Assembly: GCF_016888335.1 (NCBI RefSeq)
Contig: NZ_JAFEJG010000004.1
Coordinates: 1,240,001-1,304,000, forward strand
Length of the DNA: 64,000 nucleotides
Reading direction: 5' to 3'
Source: Janibacter endophyticus
GTDB lineage: Bacteria > Actinomycetota > Actinomycetes > Actinomycetales > Dermatophilaceae
The translations under genes and the position numbers were made by a program. Every line of letters begins with the position of its first letter. Position 1 is the first letter of the stretch. Positions 30,807 through 38,768 of this stretch are shown here, piece by piece. A model generated the notes under the pieces. The model was not told the origin of the DNA, made no database searches, and worked only from the letters and a program-made list of their open reading frames with translations.

Positions 30807-32053
30807 CTGCGACCCTCGAGCGCCCCACGACTCTCCACCACGACGCCGACGCCCGGATCACCGGCGGTCGCGCGGACGAGATCCACACCGTCGTCAACGC
30901 GACGCCGAGCCCGATCGACCACCTCACCCCGGAGCAGATCGAGGAGCTCGGCCGCGAGCTCGACGCGATCCGCCAGGAGACGATGGACTCGTGCGGCGAG
31001 CGCGAGGCGGCGTACATCCGGCGGATGATCCGCTTCAAGAGCACGCTGGAGATGGGCTCGCGCGGCGTGCTGCTCTTCTCGGGCAACCCGATCGCGTGGG
31101 TGCTCGGCACCGCGGGCCTGTCGGTCTCGAAGATCCTCGACAACATGGAGATCGGGCACAACATCATCCACGGCCAGTGGGACTGGATGCGTGACCCGAA
31201 GATCCACTCGAGCGTGTGGGAGTGGGACACGGTCTCGCCGGCGGAGCACTGGAAGCACAGCCACAACGAGCTGCACCACACGTACACGAACGTCATCGGC
31301 AAGGACAACGACCTCGGCTACGGGATCATGCGGGTCGACGACGCGCAGAAGTGGTACCCCGCCTACCTCCTGCAGCCGGCGCTGAACTTCGTCAACGCGA
31401 CGTTCTTCGAGTACGGCATCGCGGCGTACGACCTCGAGCTCGGCAAGAACTGGAAGAAGCGCAAGACCGACCCCGCCTTCCGTGCCGAGATGAAGAAGGT
31501 CACGAACAAGATCAAGAAGCAGGGACTGCGCGACTACGTGCTGTGGCCGCTGCTGTCGGGCCCGAACTTCCTGCCCTCGCTCGCGGCGAACGCCACGGCC
31601 AACGTCGTGCGCAACTACTGGACGCACTCGGTCATCATGTGCGGTCACTTCCCGGCGGGCGTCGAGACCTTCCAGAAGGCCTCGATCGAGGGGGAGACCC
31701 GCGGCGAGTGGTACCTGCGTCAGATGCTCGGCTCGGCGAACATCACCGGCGGCAAGCTGACGCACATCATGACGGGCTACCTCAGCCACCAGATCGAGCA
31801 CCACCTCTTCCCGGACATGCCGAGCATCAAGCTCGCGGAGGTCCAGCCGAAGGTGCGCGCGCTCTTCGAGAAGTACGGCCTCGCGTACGTCGAGGGCCCG
31901 CTGCCCAAGCAGGTCCTCTCGGCGTGGTCGGAGATCTGGCGCCTGTCCCGGCCCAACGCGACGAGCTCGGCCCAGACCTTCAAGATCCTCGCGACCCAGG
32001 GCATCAAGGGCCTCAAGAAGCGCGCCCGCGCCACCCGGCACATCTACGCCTGA
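30803..32053 (+). CDS. Fatty acid desaturase (acyl-CoA delta-9 type, DesA3-like)
   Basis: A 416-residue membrane di-iron desaturase. Three histidine boxes are present: GHNIIHGQ, HWKHSHNELHHTYTN and HQIEHHLFP. Hydrophobic stretches between them form the membrane core. It is coupled to the ferredoxin reductase gene by a 4-nt overlap, and it is followed by the basic tail KGLKKRARATRHIYA. Such enzymes introduce the cis double bond in stearoyl-CoA and help membrane fluidity. Confidence 0.93.
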   Translation: MTATLERPTTLHHDADARITGGRADEIHTVVNATPSPIDHLTPEQIEELGRELDAIRQETMDSCGEREAAYIRRMIRFKSTLEMGSRGVLLFSGNPIAWVLGTAGLSVSKILDNMEIGHNIIHGQWDWMRDPKIHSSVWEWDTVSPAEHWKHSHNELHHTYTNVIGKDNDLGYGIMRVDDAQKWYPAYLLQPALNFVNATFFEYGIAAYDLELGKNWKKRKTDPAFRAEMKKVTNKIKKQGLRDYVLWPLLSGPNFLPSLAANATANVVRNYWTHSVIMCGHFPAGVETFQKASIEGETRGEWYLRQMLGSANITGGKLTHIMTGYLSHQIEHHLFPDMPSIKLAEVQPKVRALFEKYGLAYVEGPLPKQVLSAWSEIWRLSRPNATSSAQTFKILATQGIKGLKKRARATRHIYA

Positions 32054-32077
32054 TCTCCGGGAGGAAGAGGCGCCCTT

Positions 32078-32134
32078 CGCCACCCCTGCCCTCCGCCACC
32101 CCTGCCCTCCGCCACCCCTGCCCTCCGCCACCCC
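32078..32134. repeat. Tandem 16-bp repeats, three perfect copies plus a partial one
   Basis: The unit CGCCACCCCTGCCCTC begins at 32078, 32094 and 32110, with a fourth partial copy. It lies just after the desaturase stop and runs into palindromic element C. Confidence 0.9.
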
Positions 32135-32137
32135 TTC

Positions 32138-32199
32138 GCCTACCCATGCCCAGGGGCCCCTATCTGCAACGGATAGGGGCCACTGGGCATGAGCAGGGC
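32138..32199. repeat. Palindromic element C, downstream of the second DUF559 gene
   Basis: A ~62-bp hairpin: CATGCCCAG/CTGGGCATG (32145-32153, 32183-32191) and GGCCCCTATC/GATAGGGGCC (32155-32164, 32172-32181) around a short TGCAACG loop, with weaker outer pairing of CGCCTAC. It lies 61 bp past the stop of the minus-strand DUF559 gene and resembles element D on the other side. Confidence 0.88.
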
Positions 32200-32259
32200 G
32201 AAGGGGGCGAGCGGGCTGAGGGCGAAGGTGCGGGCGAGGGTGGGGCCGCGGATCGAGTG

Positions 32260-33075
32260 TCAGAGCAGCACGGACCGCAGCCGTGAGATGAGCTCCGTCG
32301 TCCGTGCCGGCCGGGACAGGTGGATCTCGGTCATCTCGATGTAGGTCCAGCCGTTGCGCTCCAGGCGGGCACGGCGATCGCGCTCGTACTGCCAGGCGGT
32401 CCGGTCGGTCCGGTGCTGGTCGCCGTCGTACTCGCCCACGACCTTGACGCCGCCCCAGCGCCACGTGAAGTCCGGCTTCGCCAGCCACGTCCCCCAGTCG
32501 TCGAAGATGTCGACGTTGAGCTCTGGCTCGGGCAGGCCGTGGTCGTGGAAGAGCAGCCGGGCCTCGGACTCCTTCGGCGACATCGATCCTGGCCGGAGCA
32601 GGGGGACGAGCAGCCGGAGCCCGGGGACGCCGTGGACGCCCTTGAGCAGGTCGATCTGGGCCTCGATGTCCTCGCGGGTGACCTGGTGGTCCCGGAGCAG
32701 CGCGTCGCCGGCGGCCACCGCGCGGGCCCGTGACAGTCCCCGCGCGACGTCGCACCAGGTGCTGGTGGGCGTGGTCAGACGCAGGCCGTCGGTGACCTGC
32801 GTCGGGCGACGTTCGAGGCCGGCATGTCCCTGCACACCACGGCGCGTGATCGGCGGGGCAGCGCTCGCTCGGCAGACGTGGACCGGCGAGATGGGGTTGA
32901 CCCCCAGCGGCAAGGGCAGTCCGTGCACGTGGGCAGCGGTCGCGTGCGAGAAGGCGCAGTCGCGGGGAAGGACTGCCGTCAGTGCGACGAGCATCGAGCG
33001 TTCGCTGAGCTCGACGCCTGGGTCCACACGGATGCCACGGCTGGGGGTGCTGAGGCGGCGGAGCCGGCCGCTCAC
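32260..33075 (-). CDS. DUF559 (VSR-fold) endonuclease-domain protein, second copy
   Basis: A 271-residue protein starting at GTG 33075. The N-terminal half resembles the AbiEi-like region of such proteins (CAFSHATAAHVHGLPLP). The C-terminal DUF559 domain shows SPKESEARLLFHDHG (acidic residue), KPDFTWRW (Asp), VVGEYDGDQHR (E-x-D and H) and the helix YERDRRARLERNGW. It is diverged from the copy at 21919-22746, so it is not a recent duplication. It is also bracketed by paired palindromic elements (C and D). Confidence 0.86.
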   Translation of the reverse strand: MSGRLRRLSTPSRGIRVDPGVELSERSMLVALTAVLPRDCAFSHATAAHVHGLPLPLGVNPISPVHVCRASAAPPITRRGVQGHAGLERRPTQVTDGLRLTTPTSTWCDVARGLSRARAVAAGDALLRDHQVTREDIEAQIDLLKGVHGVPGLRLLVPLLRPGSMSPKESEARLLFHDHGLPEPELNVDIFDDWGTWLAKPDFTWRWGGVKVVGEYDGDQHRTDRTAWQYERDRRARLERNGWTYIEMTEIHLSRPARTTELISRLRSVLL

Positions 33076-33243
33076 CCCTTCGCTCCTGGCTGCCGACAGT
33101 GCGAACGCGTCGTGAGGCAGCCTTGGCGGCAGCGGCTAAGGTCGTCTTCCCATGCCATCATCACGCCTGGTCTCTGGGCACCTGGCGCTGCGAGCTTCCC
33201 GGGTGTGGAGCGCCGACGGTCGCTCGGCCCACCTGTGGATGAT

Positions 33244-33306
33244 CGCCTACCTATGCCTGGTGGCCTCTATTCGACGGAGATTGCAGCCGTTGGGCATGAG
33301 TAGGCG
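33244..33306. repeat. Palindromic element D, upstream of the second DUF559 gene
   Basis: A ~63-bp imperfect palindrome with CGCCTA/TAGGCG at the ends (33244-33249, 33301-33306), ATGCC/GGCAT inside (33253-33257, 33293-33297) and GGC/GCC further in. Its ends align with those of element C (CGCCTACC, then GGGCATGAG.AGG). The remaining part of the 33076-33512 gap is G-rich, with several CGAAGGGG copies, and then the sigR promoter. Confidence 0.85.
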
Positions 33307-33357
33307 AGGGGCGGGGCGAAGGGGAGCGAGGGGGCGAAGGGGGAGTGCCGGCCGGAG

Positions 33358-33386
33358 GGGGAATGGCCGGGGGAGAGGGGGCGTTG
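33358..33386 (+). promoter_or_regulatory. SigR-type autoregulatory promoter of sigR
   Basis: GGGAAT (ending 33364) and CGTT (33382-33385) are separated so that GGAAT and GTT have an 18-bp spacer. This matches the known SigR/SigH consensus GGAAT-N18-GTT. It lies about 130 nt upstream of sigR, which is expected because this sigma factor activates its own operon under thiol stress. Confidence 0.75.
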
Positions 33387-33512
33387 GACGAGTCGTCCCG
33401 CCACGACCCCGTCGCGTCGGCCCCGCCGCCGCGACATCACCTGCCAGGAGGTCACCGAGTGCTCGTGCTGCACGCCGTTGACCGCGCCTCCGCCCCGCTA
33501 GGCTGGAGCGCG

Positions 33513-34190
33513 ATGACGAAGCCGATGACCCCACCCCTGACCGAGGAGGAGCAGGCGCAGGCCGATGCCAGCGCCGACGTCTCCACCGAGTCGCCCGAGG
33601 AGCGCCGCGCCCGCTTCGAGCGTGAGGCGATGCCGCTCCTCGACCAGCTCTACTCCGCGGCCCTGCGCACGACGCGCAACCCCACCGACGCCGAGGACCT
33701 CGTCCAGGAGACGTACGCGAAGGCCTTCGCCGCCTTCCACCAGTACAAGCCGGGCACCAACCTCCGCGCCTGGATGTACCGCATCCTCACGAACACCTAC
33801 ATCAACACGTACCGCAAGAAGCAGCGGGAGCCGAAGCAGGCGGACAACCCCGAGGTCGAGGACTACCAGCTGCACCGCGCCGAGCAGCACACCTCCAAGG
33901 GCCTGCGCAGCGCCGAGGTCGAGGCGCTCGACCGCATGCCCGACTCCGAGGTCAAGCGGGCCCTGCAGGGCCTGCCCGAGGACTTCCGCATGGCGGTCTA
34001 CCTCGCCGACGTCGAGGGCTTCGCCTACAAGGAGATCGCCGAGATGATGGGTACCCCCATCGGCACCGTGATGTCCCGCCTGCACCGCGGCCGCCGCCTG
34101 CTGCGCGAGACCCTCGCCGAGTACGCCCGTGAGCGCGGCCTCGTCAAGGACGCTCCGGCCAGCGCCGACTCCGAGGGAGGCACGTCGTGA
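33513..34190 (+). CDS. sigR: ECF sigma factor SigR/SigH
   Basis: A 225-residue ECF sigma factor. Region 2 reads [20 protein letters not shown], followed by [20 protein letters not shown]; region 4 reads [32 protein letters not shown] and [10 protein letters not shown]. These match SigR of Streptomyces and SigH of mycobacteria, which run the response to thiol oxidation. It is 4-nt overlapped with the anti-sigma gene, and a matching promoter lies upstream. Confidence 0.95.
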   Translation: MTKPMTPPLTEEEQAQADASADVSTESPEERRARFEREAMPLLDQLYSAALRTTRNPTDAEDLVQETYAKAFAAFHQYKPGTNLRAWMYRILTNTYINTYRKKQREPKQADNPEVEDYQLHRAEQHTSKGLRSAEVEALDRMPDSEVKRALQGLPEDFRMAVYLADVEGFAYKEIAEMMGTPIGTVMSRLHRGRRLLRETLAEYARERGLVKDAPASADSEGGTS

Positions 34191-34489
34191 ACGATCACGC
34201 CCACGACCACGCCGACTGCTCCGAGACGATGTACCGGATCATGGAGTACCTCGACGGCGAGATGACGGAGACCGACATGGTCAAGATCGCCGCGCACCTC
34301 GAGGGCTGCCAGCCGTGCCTCGCCGAGCACGACATGGAGATGATGATGAAGGCCCTCGTCAAGCGCTCGTGCGCCTGCGAGGAGGCCCCGGCCACGCTGC
34401 GGACCACGATCCTGCAGTCCTTCACGAGCTACTCCACGGGGGACGGCACCGTCGTCGAGGAGTACACCCGCATCCAGTACGACGACTGA
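34187..34489 (+). CDS. rsrA: Mycothiol-system anti-sigma factor RsrA
   Basis: A 100-residue zinc-binding anti-sigma factor (ZAS family) starting at GTG 34187. The redox switch motif is HLEGCQPC (HxxxCxxC); an upstream Cys (HADC) and downstream CAC complete the set. In Streptomyces, disulfide formation between these cysteines releases zinc and SigR. The overlapping sigR start/stop arrangement (GTGA) supports coupled synthesis. Confidence 0.94.
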   Translation: MNDHAHDHADCSETMYRIMEYLDGEMTETDMVKIAAHLEGCQPCLAEHDMEMMMKALVKRSCACEEAPATLRTTILQSFTSYSTGDGTVVEEYTRIQYDD

Positions 34490-34502
34490 GGAGCCGCCAC
34501 GC

Positions 34503-35522
34503 ATGAGGGTCCTCGTCACCGGCGGCGCCGGCTACATCGGATCGCACACGGCGCTGGCGCTCGTGGCGGCCGGTCACGACGTCGTCGTCGTCGACAACCT
34601 CAGCAACGCCAAGCCGTCGGTCATCGGCCGGCTCGAGGAGCTCTCGGGCGCGCACATCCCCTTCCACGCCTTCGACGTGCGGGACACGGACGAGCTCGAC
34701 CGGCTCTTCGCCGACGAGCCGGTCGACGCGGTGATCCACTTCGCCGGGCTCAAGGCGGTCGGTGAGTCGGTCGAGCAGCCGCTGGCCTACTACGACAACA
34801 ACATCGGCTCGACCTTGAGCCTCGTGCGGGCGATGGAGCGGGCCGGCGTGAAGCGTCTCGTCTTCAGCAGCTCGGCGACCGTCTACGGCGAGGGCGCCCC
34901 GGTCCCGATGACCGAGGACCTCCCGACGTCGGCGACCAACCCCTACGGCTGGTCGAAGGTCATGCAGGAGCAGATCCTCACCGACGTCGCGGCGGCGACC
35001 GAGGGCTTCCAGGTCGCGCTGCTGCGCTACTTCAACCCCGTGGGGGCGCACGCGTCCGGCCGGATCGGTGAGGACCCGCAGGGCATCCCCAACAACCTCA
35101 TGCCCTTCGTCGCCCAGGTGGCGGTCGGTCGCCGTGAGCGGCTGAGCGTCTTCGGCGGCGACTACGAGACCGCGGACGGCACGGGGGAGCGCGACTACAT
35201 CCACGTCGTCGACCTCGCCGAGGGCCACGTCGCCGCGCTCGAGCACCTCGCGGCGCACCCCGAGGTCGGCGCCCGCGCCTGGAACCTCGGCACCGGCCGG
35301 GGCACCTCGGTCCTCGAGATGGTCAAGGCCTTCGAGGCGGCGAGCGGTCGCGAGATCCCCTACGCCATCGTCGACCGCCGTCCGGGCGACCTGCCGGTCG
35401 TCTACGCCGACACGACCCGCGCGGCTGACGAGCTGGGCTGGCGCACGAGCCGGACCGTCGAGGACATGTGCGCCGACACCTGGCGCTGGCAGTCCGCGAA
35501 CCCCCAGGGCTACCCCGGATAG
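34503..35522 (+). CDS. galE: UDP-glucose 4-epimerase GalE
   Basis: A 339-residue extended SDR enzyme that interconverts UDP-glucose and UDP-galactose. It has the NAD motif VTGGAGYIGSHTAL, catalytic Ser/Thr in SSATVYGEG, and YGWSK (YxxxK) at about residue 150, then LRYFNPVGAH. It starts 13 nt after rsrA, so it probably shares the thiol-stress transcript, and ends at a strong hairpin. Confidence 0.95.
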   Translation: MRVLVTGGAGYIGSHTALALVAAGHDVVVVDNLSNAKPSVIGRLEELSGAHIPFHAFDVRDTDELDRLFADEPVDAVIHFAGLKAVGESVEQPLAYYDNNIGSTLSLVRAMERAGVKRLVFSSSATVYGEGAPVPMTEDLPTSATNPYGWSKVMQEQILTDVAAATEGFQVALLRYFNPVGAHASGRIGEDPQGIPNNLMPFVAQVAVGRRERLSVFGGDYETADGTGERDYIHVVDLAEGHVAALEHLAAHPEVGARAWNLGTGRGTSVLEMVKAFEAASGREIPYAIVDRRPGDLPVVYADTTRAADELGWRTSRTVEDMCADTWRWQSANPQGYPG

Positions 35523-35527
35523 GACAT

Positions 35528-35563
35528 GACGAAGGGGTACCCGCTGGCGGGTACCCCTTCGTC
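35528..35563. terminator. Bidirectional terminator hairpin between galE and bL37
   Basis: A perfect 16-bp stem (GACGAAGGGGTACCCG / its complement) with a CTGG tetraloop. It lies between the convergent ends of galE (+) and the bL37 gene (-), so it can serve both. The arms are built from the CGAAGGGG motif. No T-tract follows on the plus strand. Confidence 0.8.
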
Positions 35564-35586
35564 GTCTCCCGTAGCGGGAGCGGTCG

Positions 35587-35661
35587 TCAGGCGTTGGGCC
35601 TGCGGCCGTGGTTGGCGGCCTTGCCCTTGCGGGAACGGCGCTTGCGCCCACGCTTGCTCAT
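35587..35661 (-). CDS. 50S ribosomal protein bL37 (24 residues)
   Basis: A very short gene: ATG 35661 preceded by AGGAGGACCGC (a strong ribosome site, 35664-35673), coding MSKRGRKRRSRKGKA ANHGRRPNA and a TGA. This matches the actinobacterial bL37 family seen in mycobacterial ribosome structures (of the form MAKRGRKKRDRK…KANHGKRPN). Automated pipelines usually miss it because of its length. It is transcribed away from galE's end. Confidence 0.85.
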   Translation of the reverse strand: MSKRGRKRRSRKGKAANHGRRPNA

Positions 35662-35750
35662 GCGGTCCTCCTCGTGGTCGTCGGTCGGGCCTGAGCCCGT
35701 GCAGCGACCCATCTTCCCATACCCTGCGGGCGCCCCGTGTGGCACGATAG

Positions 35751-35830
35751 GCACCGGTCAGGGTTCGCCGACGAGCGGTGCAGCCTCGATGGCCCCCGGC
35801 ATCGCCGGGAGATCTGAAAGGTGAGGTGTG
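35751..35830 (+). promoter_or_regulatory. Structured leader before the secreted peptide/HD-GYP genes
   Basis: Two stems can form: GCACCG/CGGTGC around GTC...GAC (about 35753-35782), and CCCGGC-ATC-GCCGGG (about 35797-35811). An AAAGGTGAGG ribosome site follows. It does not match the c-di-GMP-I (GEMM) consensus I know (no GACGCAAAGCC-type core). It may be a regulatory leader. Confidence 0.35.
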
Positions 35831-35833
35831 CAG

Positions 35834-35968
35834 GTGAAGCGCAAGCTCATTGCTGTCATGGTCGCCACCGCGGCTCTCATCGGTGGCGCCGCCGCCGCGG
35901 CCCAGGCTGCTGACTCCGGGGACGCCTCGGCGAAGGTGTCCGTCGTCCGCGGCTTCGACTGGCTCTGA
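35834..35968 (+). CDS. Small secreted peptide (44 residues)
   Basis: A GTG-start frame preceded by GGTGAGG. It begins VKRKLIAVMVATAALIGG, a classic signal peptide with a basic start and hydrophobic core, cleaved probably after AAAQA (AxA). The mature part is ~20 residues, ADSGDASAKVSVVRGFDWL-like in form. The stop TGA overlaps a CTG in the frame of the HD-GYP gene (CTGA). I do not know this family. It sits directly upstream of two HD-GYP genes and probably shares their transcript. Confidence 0.7.
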   Translation: MKRKLIAVMVATAALIGGAAAAAQAADSGDASAKVSVVRGFDWL

Positions 35969-36138
35969 CCTCTCCCGGCGCGGACCCCCGGTCCGCGACC
36001 GCGCAGTCGTCACGCACGGCGTCGGGCTTCCTCGTCCTCCTCGGGGCGGGGGCGCTCGGCGCCTTCGTCCTTGCCCTGGGGCGGTGGGGGCTGCCCACAC
36101 CGCTGACGTCGCTCGGCGCGCTGCTGGCCCTCTCGCTC

Positions 36139-37365
36139 ATGGCCCAGCTGGCTCCGGCCACCTCGATCCGGCATGTGTCGATCCTGCTGCACTCCGTCGT
36201 CTTCCTCGCGGCGGTCCCGCTCGTCTCCCCCGCGGGTGCGATGCTCGCGCACGCGGTGCCGAGCCTGTGGCGCTACCGCCACCTCCCCTCGCGTGCGGTC
36301 TTCAACGCCGCGGCCCCGGTGCTCGCCGTCCTCGTCGGCTCGCTGCTCGCGGAGCTGCTCACCGGTGGGCGCCCGGTCTTCGGCAGCAGCCCCGGGGACC
36401 TCGCGCTCGACCTCACGATCCTCACCGTCGTGGCGGGCGTGCTCAACGCCGGTCTGCTCTCGACGGTCCTGCTCCTCACGGAGGGCACCCCGGTCACGAC
36501 CACCCTGCGGGGGCTGGCCCCGCAGATCACGCCGGCCTACCTCGGCTACGGCCTGGGCGCCTACCTGCTCGTGCTCCTGTGGGACACGGTCGGCCTCGGG
36601 CTCGTCGCGGTCGTGCTGCTCCTGCCGAGCCTGCTCGTCGCCCAGTGGGGGCTGCTCCAGCACGCCCGCGAGCACGAGCTCTCGGAGGTCATGCTGCGCG
36701 GCCTCGTCGAGGCGCTCGACATCCGCTCGCCGGGCGCCCGGGCCGACAGCGAGCTGAGCGCCCGGGTCGCCACCGCCGTCGCGGAGCACCTCCACCTGCC
36801 GGTCCGCGAGGTCGAGGCGGTGGCTGCCGCGGCGCGGCTGCACGACATCGGCATGCTCGCCCTCGACGGCTCCCGGCTCGACGAGGTGATCGACGGGACG
36901 GAGGTCCACCGCGACCACGACGCCCTGACCAGGCACCCGCGGGTGGGCGCCGACCTCCTCGGCGAGGTGAGCCCCCTGCGTGCCTCGTTGCCCGCGGTCC
37001 GCGCCCACCACGAGCTGTGGGACGGCAGCGGCTACCCGGCGGGGACCGCCGGCACGCAGATCCCGCTCGGGGCGCGGATCGTCACGCTCGCCGACGCGTG
37101 GGTCACCCTCGTCCAGCCGCGGCACGGGGTCGCGTTGGGCACCGAGGAGGCCGTCCGGCGGTGCGAGGAGCTTGCCGGCTCGGCCCTCGACCCGCGCTGC
37201 GTCACCGCCCTGCGCGGGGTCCACGCCCGTTACCCGGACCTGCTCGAGGCCGTCGCGGACCCCTCCGCCCTCGCGCGGCGGGAGCCGGTCGAGGGCTGGG
37301 TGCCGAACGACCAGGCCGACCCGGCGATGACCCACTGGGTGGCTCGTCAGGCGGAGCTCGACTGA
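36139..37365 (+). CDS. Membrane HD-GYP domain protein, canonical catalytic motifs
   Basis: At least 408 residues. About six membrane helices precede a C-terminal HD-GYP phosphodiesterase domain with LHDIGML (HD), HHELWDGSGYP (HH and GYP) and ARIVTLADAW. HD-GYP proteins hydrolyse cyclic di-GMP. The first ATG/GTG/TTG in the frame is at 36139. However, the same frame stays open and codes for membrane-like sequence (SGFLVLLGAGALGAFVLAL) back to CTG 35965, which overlaps the upstream stop as CTGA, so the true start may be that CTG. Its stop overlaps the next ATG (TGATG). Confidence 0.88.
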   Translation: MAQLAPATSIRHVSILLHSVVFLAAVPLVSPAGAMLAHAVPSLWRYRHLPSRAVFNAAAPVLAVLVGSLLAELLTGGRPVFGSSPGDLALDLTILTVVAGVLNAGLLSTVLLLTEGTPVTTTLRGLAPQITPAYLGYGLGAYLLVLLWDTVGLGLVAVVLLLPSLLVAQWGLLQHAREHELSEVMLRGLVEALDIRSPGARADSELSARVATAVAEHLHLPVREVEAVAAAARLHDIGMLALDGSRLDEVIDGTEVHRDHDALTRHPRVGADLLGEVSPLRASLPAVRAHHELWDGSGYPAGTAGTQIPLGARIVTLADAWVTLVQPRHGVALGTEEAVRRCEELAGSALDPRCVTALRGVHARYPDLLEAVADPSALARREPVEGWVPNDQADPAMTHWVARQAELD

Positions 37366-38636
37366 TGGCCGCCCCACGGCTCGCGCTGCGCCCCGCCGTC
37401 GTCATCGGCGTCGCCGCGCTCGTCCTGCTCTGGGCGCTCCTCTCGTCGGCGACCCTCGACCGCGGGCAGGGGTGGTTCGTCCTCGTCTGCCTCGTGAGCA
37501 TCGTCGTCGGCGAGGTCGTGCTGGCGCTGCGGGTCTCGCGGAGCACGGCCCCGATCTCGACCGGTGCGGCGACCGCGCTGGTCATGACCCCGACCTCCGC
37601 CCCGGACGGCTTCGCGTCGGCGGGGGAGGTCATCGGGGTCGTCGGCCTGGCCTTCGCCGGGAGCCTGGTCGTCGGCGCGCTCCTCGCGCGGTGGCGCGGC
37701 GGTCGGGTCTCCGTCGTCGGCGTGTGCGCGCGCTTCCTCGGGGCGGCGGCGACAGCGCTCGCCTGCCGGGGGATCGGGACGGGGGAGCACGAGCATCTCC
37801 TCGAGTGGATCTGGCGGGACGGGCTCTCCCGGCCGGTGGCGGCCGCGCTGCTCGTCCTCGCGGCGATGCTCGGCTGGGTCGTCGAGCGGGCGGCGCACGT
37901 CGTGGGTGCCGGGGCGATGCTCGGGGAGGAGGGCGTGGTCGCCGGGCGGGGCCCGGTCCTCGACTCCGCGGCGAGCGGCGCGATCGTTGCGTCGGCGCCG
38001 ATCGTCGCGCTGAGCTATCCCGCCCTCGGGATGCTCGCGCTCCCGCTCTACCTGCTGCCGATCGCGCTCGTGCTCTTCTCCGTCAGGCGCTACCTCGCGG
38101 CGCAGCGCGCGCAGCGAGAGACGCTGCTCGCGATCTCGGCGCTGCCGGTCGTCGCGGGCCAGGGCCGGCCGGGTCATGCCCGCCGGGTCGCGGACCTGTC
38201 GGTGGCAGTGGCACGCTGCCTCGGGCTGCGGTCCTCGCAGCTGCGCTCGGTCGAGCGGGTGGCGCTGCTGCACGACGTCGGCCAGGTCGGTCTGCTCGTC
38301 CCGCTCGAGCACGGCCGGACGATCGACGCGTCGCCGCAGACGGTCGAGGTCATGGCCGCGGCGTCGCGGCGGGTGGCGCGGGCGGCGATGGGCGCCCCGG
38401 ACCTCGCCGAGGTCATCGCGTCGGTGCACACGCCCTACCGGCGGCGCCACGAGCGGGGTGAGGACCTGCCGGTCGAGGCGCGGATCGTCAAGGTGGTCAA
38501 CGCCTTCGACGACCTCACCGAGGGCGCGCAGGGCCGCCGGGTCACCGAGCTCGCGCTCGAGCGGCTGCACCTCGGTCTGGGCTATGAGTACGACCCGGCG
38601 GTCGTGGCGGCGCTCGAGGAGGTCCTGAGCCACTGA
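37365..38636 (+). CDS. Membrane HD-domain protein, degenerate GYP
   Basis: A 423-residue protein with about seven hydrophobic segments and a C-terminal HD domain (LLHDVGQVGLL, VVNAFDDLTEG). The GYP region is lost: SVHTPYRRRHERGEDLP replaces HHExxDGxGYP. It is probably catalytically weak or inactive and may regulate or dimerise with the upstream canonical HD-GYP protein, to which it is translationally coupled (TGATG). This is inferred from motifs only. Confidence 0.85.
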   Translation: MAAPRLALRPAVVIGVAALVLLWALLSSATLDRGQGWFVLVCLVSIVVGEVVLALRVSRSTAPISTGAATALVMTPTSAPDGFASAGEVIGVVGLAFAGSLVVGALLARWRGGRVSVVGVCARFLGAAATALACRGIGTGEHEHLLEWIWRDGLSRPVAAALLVLAAMLGWVVERAAHVVGAGAMLGEEGVVAGRGPVLDSAASGAIVASAPIVALSYPALGMLALPLYLLPIALVLFSVRRYLAAQRAQRETLLAISALPVVAGQGRPGHARRVADLSVAVARCLGLRSSQLRSVERVALLHDVGQVGLLVPLEHGRTIDASPQTVEVMAAASRRVARAAMGAPDLAEVIASVHTPYRRRHERGEDLPVEARIVKVVNAFDDLTEGAQGRRVTELALERLHLGLGYEYDPAVVAALEEVLSH

Positions 38637-38656
38637 GTCACGCAGGCCGGGCCGGG

Positions 38657-38768
38657 TCGAGGTATCAGCGACCGCTCAGCGGGTCGGATCTACCTCGACC
38701 GCGGAGGGGGCTGATCCGACTCGAGGTATCAGCGACCGCTCAGCCGGTCGGGTTTACCTCGACCGCGG
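38657..38768. repeat. Two 48-bp palindromic repeats in tandem
   Basis: Copies at 38657-38704 and 38721-38768 match at 45 of 48 positions. Each has outer arms TCGAGGTA/TACCTCGA and an inner CGACC/GGTCG pair. They lie between the HD gene and sodN. Confidence 0.92.

Noticed and set aside
35751-35830. c-di-GMP riboswitch upstream of the HD-GYP genes
   Set aside because: Position is tempting, but the conserved GEMM core and tetraloop receptor are not visible, so I list it only as a structured leader.
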